NCBI GenBank assembly: GCA_934133015.1
Contig: CAKPAQ010000007.1
Coordinates: 1-16,444, forward strand
DNA length: 16,444 nucleotides
Source of the DNA: an uncultured Bacilli bacterium
GTDB taxonomy: Bacteria; Bacillota_I; Bacilli_A; RF39; UBA660
Reading direction: 5' to 3'
This document shows, one piece after another, positions 13,043 through 16,444 of this stretch (within the stretch, counting starts at the first letter, position 1; every line of letters begins with the position of its first letter). Under the pieces are notes generated by a model, which saw nothing but the letters and a program-made list of their open reading frames with translations, ran no database searches and was not told where the DNA came from. The position numbers were made by a program, and so were the translations under genes.

Positions 13043-13456
13043 ATGCCTACAGTTCAACAATTAATTAGAAAAAATAGAACTGATAAAGTAAGAAAAAGTA
13101 AAGCTCCAGTTTTAGGATTTGGATTAAATACAATTAGAAGAAAAACTACTAATGTTAATTCACCTCAAAAACGTGGAGTATGTACTCGTGTAGGTACTAA
13201 AACACCAAAGAAACCAAACTCAGCATTAAGAAAATATGCTCGTGTTCGTTTAAGTAATGGAAAAGAAGTTGATACTTATATTCCTGGTGAAGGACATAAC
13301 TTACAAGAACATAGCGTTGTATTAGTACGTGGTGGACGTGTTAAAGACTTAATCGGTGTTCGTTATCATGTTATACGTGGTACATTAGATACAGCTGGTG
13401 TAAAAGATAGAAAACAAGCCCGTTCTAAATATGGTGCTAAAAGACCAAAAAAATAA
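13043..13456 (+). CDS. rpsL: 30S ribosomal protein S12
   Basis: S12 lies at the decoding centre and sets the balance of speed and accuracy; it is the site of classical streptomycin-resistance mutations. The 137 residues include the insertion usual in Gram-positive S12 (about 21-38), PQKRGVCTRV, TPKKPNSALRK with the key lysines 56-57, GEGHNLQEHSVVLVRGGRVKDL and the C-terminal KDRKQARSKYG. One oddity: the highly conserved KDLPGVRYH reads KDLIGVRYH, so Ile104 replaces the Pro that matches E. coli Pro91 (Pro90 in mature numbering), while Lys101 (E. coli Lys88) is kept. ATG 13043 has AAGGAG 9 bases upstream. It is the first gene of the str operon, with rpsG 45 bases downstream. Confidence 0.97.
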   Translation: MPTVQQLIRKNRTDKVRKSKAPVLGFGLNTIRRKTTNVNSPQKRGVCTRVGTKTPKKPNSALRKYARVRLSNGKEVDTYIPGEGHNLQEHSVVLVRGGRVKDLIGVRYHVIRGTLDTAGVKDRKQARSKYGAKRPKK

Positions 13457-13501
13457 ATCATAGTTAAAAATTAAAATAAACGTGAAGGGAGGAAATAAAT
13501 C

Positions 13502-13969
13502 ATGCGTAAAAGACAAGCAGTTAAAAGAGATGTTTTAGCGGATCCTATATATAACTCAAAAGTTGTTACTAAACTTATCAATCGTATGATGATTGGTGGT
13601 AAGAGAGGAAAAGCTCAAACTATTTTATATAGTGCTTTTGATATTATAAAAGAAAAAACAGGAGAAAATCCTCTAGATGTTTTTAATAAAGCATTAGAAA
13701 ATATCAAACCATTACTTGAAGTTAAATCACGTCGTGTTGGTGGTTCTAACTATCAAGTTCCAGTTGAAGTATCAGCTGAAAGAAGTCAAGCTTTAGGACT
13801 TCGTTGGTTAGTAAATTATGCTAGATTAAGAGGCGGAAAAGGTATGGCTGAAAATTTAGCTAATGAAATTATAGATGCATCTAATGGTACAGGTGCAGCT
13901 GTTAAAAAACGTGAAGATACACATAGAATGGCAGAAGCTAATAAAGCATTTGCTCATTATCGTTGGTAG
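13502..13969 (+). CDS. rpsG: 30S ribosomal protein S7
   Basis: S7 nucleates assembly of the 30S head and contacts mRNA and tRNA at the E site. The 155 residues begin MRKRQAVKRDVLADPIYNSK and include NRMMIGGKRGKAQ, VGGSNYQVPVEV, RWLVNYARLRGGKGMAENLA and the C-terminal KREDTHRMAEANKAFAHYRW, all family signatures at normal length. ATG 13502 follows GGGAGG (13488-13493). The stop is TAG, and fusA begins 14 bases later with GAAAGGAA between, the usual tight spacing. Confidence 0.97.
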   Translation: MRKRQAVKRDVLADPIYNSKVVTKLINRMMIGGKRGKAQTILYSAFDIIKEKTGENPLDVFNKALENIKPLLEVKSRRVGGSNYQVPVEVSAERSQALGLRWLVNYARLRGGKGMAENLANEIIDASNGTGAAVKKREDTHRMAEANKAFAHYRW

Positions 13970-13983
13970 GAAAGGAATAGTAT

Positions 13984-16053
13984 ATGGCTCGTGATACGTC
14001 ATTAGACAAGACAAGAAATTTTGGGATTATGGCACATATTGATGCAGGTAAAACTACTTGTACTGAACGTGTATTATTCCATACAAAGAAAATTCATAAA
14101 ATTGGAGAAACACATGATGGTGAATCTCAAATGGACTGGATGGAACAAGAACAAGAACGTGGAATTACAATTACTTCTGCAGCTACTACTGCATATTGGA
14201 AAGGATATCGTATGAATATCATCGATACACCTGGACACGTAGACTTTACTGTTGAAGTTAGCCGTAGTTTAAGAGTTCTTGATGGTGCTGTTGCATTATT
14301 AGATGCACAAGCAGGTGTTGAACCACAAACTGAAACAGTTTGGCGTCAAGCTACAGAATTCTCAGTACCTCGTATTATTTTTGCTAATAAGATGGATAAA
14401 ATGGGTGCTAACTTCGAATATACTTTAGGAACTATTGCTTCTAGACTTGGAGTTAATGCTAAACCTATTGAATGGCCTATTGGTGCTGAAAGTGAATTTA
14501 ATGGTGTTATTGACTTAGTTACTATGAAGGCTTATCAATATGATGGTAAACCTGAAGAGGATGCTAAAGAAATCGAAATCCCTGCTGATCTTAAAGCTAT
14601 TGCTGAAGAGAAGCATAATGATCTTATTGAGGCAGTTGCTGAATATGATGATAATTTAATGGAAACTTACCTAGAAGGTGGAGAAGTAACAGTAGATATG
14701 ATAAAGAGTGCTATTCGTAAGGGTACACTTGCAGTTCAATTCTTCCCTGTTATGTGTGGTACAGCTCTTGGTAATATGGGTGTTAAATTACTTCTTGATG
14801 CAGTTATTGATTACTTACCAGCTCCTACTGATATAGCTAGTATCGAAGGAACTGATTTAGATGGAAATCCAGCTGTTAGACATCCGTCTGATAGTGAACC
14901 ATTTAGTGCATTAGCATTCAAAGTTATGACTGATCCATTCGTTGGACGTTTAACATTCTTTAGAGTTTATTCTGGACACTTATCAAGTGGTTCTTATGTA
15001 TTAAACTCAACTAAAGATGTTAAAGAACGTGTTGGACGTTTACTTCTAATGCATGCTAATAACAGAACTGAAATATCAGATGCTTATACTGGTGATATAG
15101 CTGCAATAGTTGGACTTAAGAATACTACTACTGGTGATACACTTTGTGATGAAAAGAAACCAGTTATTCTTGAATCTATGGAATTCCCTGAACCAGTTAT
15201 TGAAGTTGCTGTTGAACCTAAATCAAAAGCAGATCAAGAAAAGATGGGAATTGCTCTTCAAAAACTTGCTGAAGAGGATCCAACATTTAGAGTACATACT
15301 GATCAAGAAACAGGTCAAACTGTTATTGCAGGTATGGGTGAACTTCACTTAGATGTTCTTGTTACTCGTATGAAGGATGAATTTGCTGTTGAAGCAAATA
15401 TTGGTAAACCTCAAGTTGCTTATCGTGAAACATTACGCCAAGCTGCTGATTGTGAAGGTAAATATATTAAACAATCTGGTGGTCGTGGACAATATGGTCA
15501 CGTATGGGTTAAATTTGAACCAAACCCTGATAAGGGATATGAATTCGTTGATGCAATCGTTGGTGGTGTTGTTCCTCGTGAATACATTCCAGTTGTTGAT
15601 AAAGGATTACAAGAAGCACTTCAAACTGGTGTTCTTGCTGGATATCCTATGATTGATGTTAAAGCTACATTATTTGATGGTTCTTACCATGATGTAGACT
15701 CTAACGAAATGGCATTTAAGATTGCCGCAAGCTTTGCATTAAAAGAAGCTAAAAACAAATGTAAACCTGTTCTTCTTGAACCTATTATGAAGGTTGAAGT
15801 AACAACTCCAGATGAATATTTTGGAAATGTTATGGGAGACATTACTAGTCGTCGTGGTCGTCCACTTGGTCAAGAAACAATTGGAAACGCTGTTAGACTA
15901 GATGCTATGGTACCACTTTCAGAAATGTTTGGATATGCTACAAGTTTACGTTCTAACACACAAGGTCGTGGAAACTTCGTTATGGTGTTTGATCATTATG
16001 AAGAAGTTCCAAAAAATATCGCTGAAGAAATTATCAAAAAAAGCGGTAATTAA
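13984..16053 (+). CDS. fusA: Elongation factor G
   Basis: EF-G is the GTPase that drives translocation and, with RRF, ribosome recycling. The 689 residues have all the GTPase motifs: P-loop AHIDAGKTT at 17-25, switch I ending in RGITIT, DTPGH at 81-85 and NKMD at 135-138. Domain II is followed by ADQEKMGIALQKLAEEDPTF in domain III, SGGRGQYGHVWVKFEPN in domain IV and MFGYATSLRSNTQGRGNFVMVFDHYEEVP at the end. There is no extra insertion. In switch I the segment TGKIHKIGE of many homologues reads TKKIHKIGE. The codons and context are those of a highly expressed gene, third in the str operon; tuf follows after 143 bases with its own promoter. Confidence 0.98.
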   Translation: MARDTSLDKTRNFGIMAHIDAGKTTCTERVLFHTKKIHKIGETHDGESQMDWMEQEQERGITITSAATTAYWKGYRMNIIDTPGHVDFTVEVSRSLRVLDGAVALLDAQAGVEPQTETVWRQATEFSVPRIIFANKMDKMGANFEYTLGTIASRLGVNAKPIEWPIGAESEFNGVIDLVTMKAYQYDGKPEEDAKEIEIPADLKAIAEEKHNDLIEAVAEYDDNLMETYLEGGEVTVDMIKSAIRKGTLAVQFFPVMCGTALGNMGVKLLLDAVIDYLPAPTDIASIEGTDLDGNPAVRHPSDSEPFSALAFKVMTDPFVGRLTFFRVYSGHLSSGSYVLNSTKDVKERVGRLLLMHANNRTEISDAYTGDIAAIVGLKNTTTGDTLCDEKKPVILESMEFPEPVIEVAVEPKSKADQEKMGIALQKLAEEDPTFRVHTDQETGQTVIAGMGELHLDVLVTRMKDEFAVEANIGKPQVAYRETLRQAADCEGKYIKQSGGRGQYGHVWVKFEPNPDKGYEFVDAIVGGVVPREYIPVVDKGLQEALQTGVLAGYPMIDVKATLFDGSYHDVDSNEMAFKIAASFALKEAKNKCKPVLLEPIMKVEVTTPDEYFGNVMGDITSRRGRPLGQETIGNAVRLDAMVPLSEMFGYATSLRSNTQGRGNFVMVFDHYEEVPKNIAEEIIKKSGN

Positions 16054-16064
16054 TTAAATTAACT

Positions 16065-16089
16065 ACTTGACTACTTTTTGTAGTCAAGT
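16065..16089 (+). terminator. Perfect hairpin after fusA, lacking a T tail
   Basis: ACTTGACTAC (16065-16074) pairs perfectly with GTAGTCAAGT (16080-16089) around a TTTTT loop. What follows (GTTATAAATATTTTG) has no continuous T run, so it would be a poor intrinsic terminator. It may be a pause, a partial terminator, or an RNA-end stabiliser between fusA and tuf. Confidence 0.5.
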
Positions 16090-16133
16090 GTTATAAATAT
16101 TTTGTCAGAAATGATAAAATAATATCAAAACAG

Positions 16134-16162
16134 TTGAAAAAACTTCAATTGTTAGATAAAAT
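16134..16162 (+). promoter_or_regulatory. Promoter of tuf
   Basis: TTGAAA (16134-16139), a 17-base spacer, TAAAAT (16157-16162): two good hexamers at ideal spacing. The start would be near 16169, about 28 bases before the ATG. The -35 lies in a hairpin-forming repeat (CAGTTGAA 16131-16138, TTCAATTG 16144-16151). Confidence 0.6.
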
Positions 16163-16196
16163 AAAATAGTAGATTAATAAAAAAGGAGGAATTAAA

Positions 16197-16444
16197 ATGG
16201 CAAAAGAAAAATTTAATCGTTCTAAGCCCCATGTTAACGTTGGTACAATTGGACACGTTGACCATGGTAAAACTACTTTAACAGCTGCAATTACTAAAGT
16301 TTTAGGAGCTGCTGTTGATTTCGCTGATATTGATAAGGCACCTGAAGAAAGAGAAAGAGGTATCACTATCAATACTGCACACGTTGAGTATGAAACTGAA
16401 AAACGTCATTATGCTCACGTAGACTGTCCAGGACATGCTGACTA
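16197..16444 (+). CDS. tuf: Elongation factor Tu (5' part, runs off window)
   Basis: EF-Tu carries aminoacyl-tRNA to the ribosome in a GTP-dependent way. The 82 codons in the window show HVNVGTIGHVDHGKTTLTAAITKVL with the P-loop at 19-26, the end of switch I (RGITINTAHVEYET) and HYAHVDCPGHAD of the G3 motif. The segment between TKVL and IDKAPEERERG is GAAVDFAD, several residues shorter than in E. coli or Bacillus EF-Tu. ATG 16197 has AAGGAGG at 16183-16189. The gene is cut by the window end, not by a mutation. Confidence 0.97.
   Translation, partial: MAKEKFNRSKPHVNVGTIGHVDHGKTTLTAAITKVLGAAVDFADIDKAPEERERGITINTAHVEYETEKRHYAHVDCPGHAD

Noticed and set aside
16067..16097. TTGACT with a TG-extended TATAAA as a tuf promoter
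   Set aside because: The spacer is 19 bases and both elements belong to or abut the perfect hairpin; the promoter at 16134-16162 has better spacing and position.

Overview
This window is a core information-processing locus from an AT-rich, Gram-positive-type bacterium (Bacillota, probably near the Mollicutes/Erysipelotrichia-like Bacilli). The evidence is the gene order (secE-nusG-rplK-rplA-rplJ-rplL-ybxB-rpoB-rpoC, then rpsL-rpsG-fusA-tuf), strong AAGGAGG-type Shine-Dalgarno sites, sigma-A type promoters with frequent extended -10 elements, a Firmicutes-style L10 leader, and Asn in place of rifampicin-contact His526 in RpoB, a change described for Mollicutes. Trp is encoded by TGG throughout, so the UGA=Trp code of many Mollicutes is not used here. 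The species cannot be named from this window.

Layout. 1-56 may be the tail of an upstream membrane protein. A promoter at 73-101 drives secE, nusG and an unrecognised 132-aa gene, ending in an AT-rich hairpin (1411-1428). A second promoter (1420-1448) reads rplK-rplA. Before each of these genes lies an RNA element resembling the 23S rRNA site bound by L1, so L1 probably controls both. A perfect consensus promoter (TTGACA-17-TATAAT, 2791-2819) starts rplJ-rplL, followed by an L10 leader with mutually exclusive antiterminator and terminator; a terminator follows rplL (3869-3892).

Between rplL and rpoB is a decayed ybxB (RsmC-like methyltransferase) with an internal deletion and frameshift (4114-4600), preceded by a promoter that runs at once into a strong hairpin. 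rpoB-rpoC have their own promoter (4597-4625). The rpoC terminator overlaps the end of the gene, with the stop codon in the hairpin loop. Two single-gene units follow: a 53-aa membrane protein (12064-12225) and a prepilin-like single-pass protein (12317-12811), each with its own promoter and terminator. They occupy the place where an L7Ae-family gene sits in Bacillus.

The str operon starts from a near-consensus extended promoter (12917-12945): rpsL, rpsG, fusA. A perfect hairpin and a separate promoter precede tuf, which runs off the window end.

The genes supply RNA polymerase (rpoB, rpoC), its elongation factor (nusG), parts of both ribosomal subunits, the translation factors EF-G and EF-Tu, and the SecE translocase subunit. 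I see no mobile element, CRISPR array, tRNA or rRNA gene. The less ordinary content is the duplicated L1-operator mimics, substitutions at antibiotic-contact positions in RpoB and S12, the ybxB remnant, and three unrecognised small genes.
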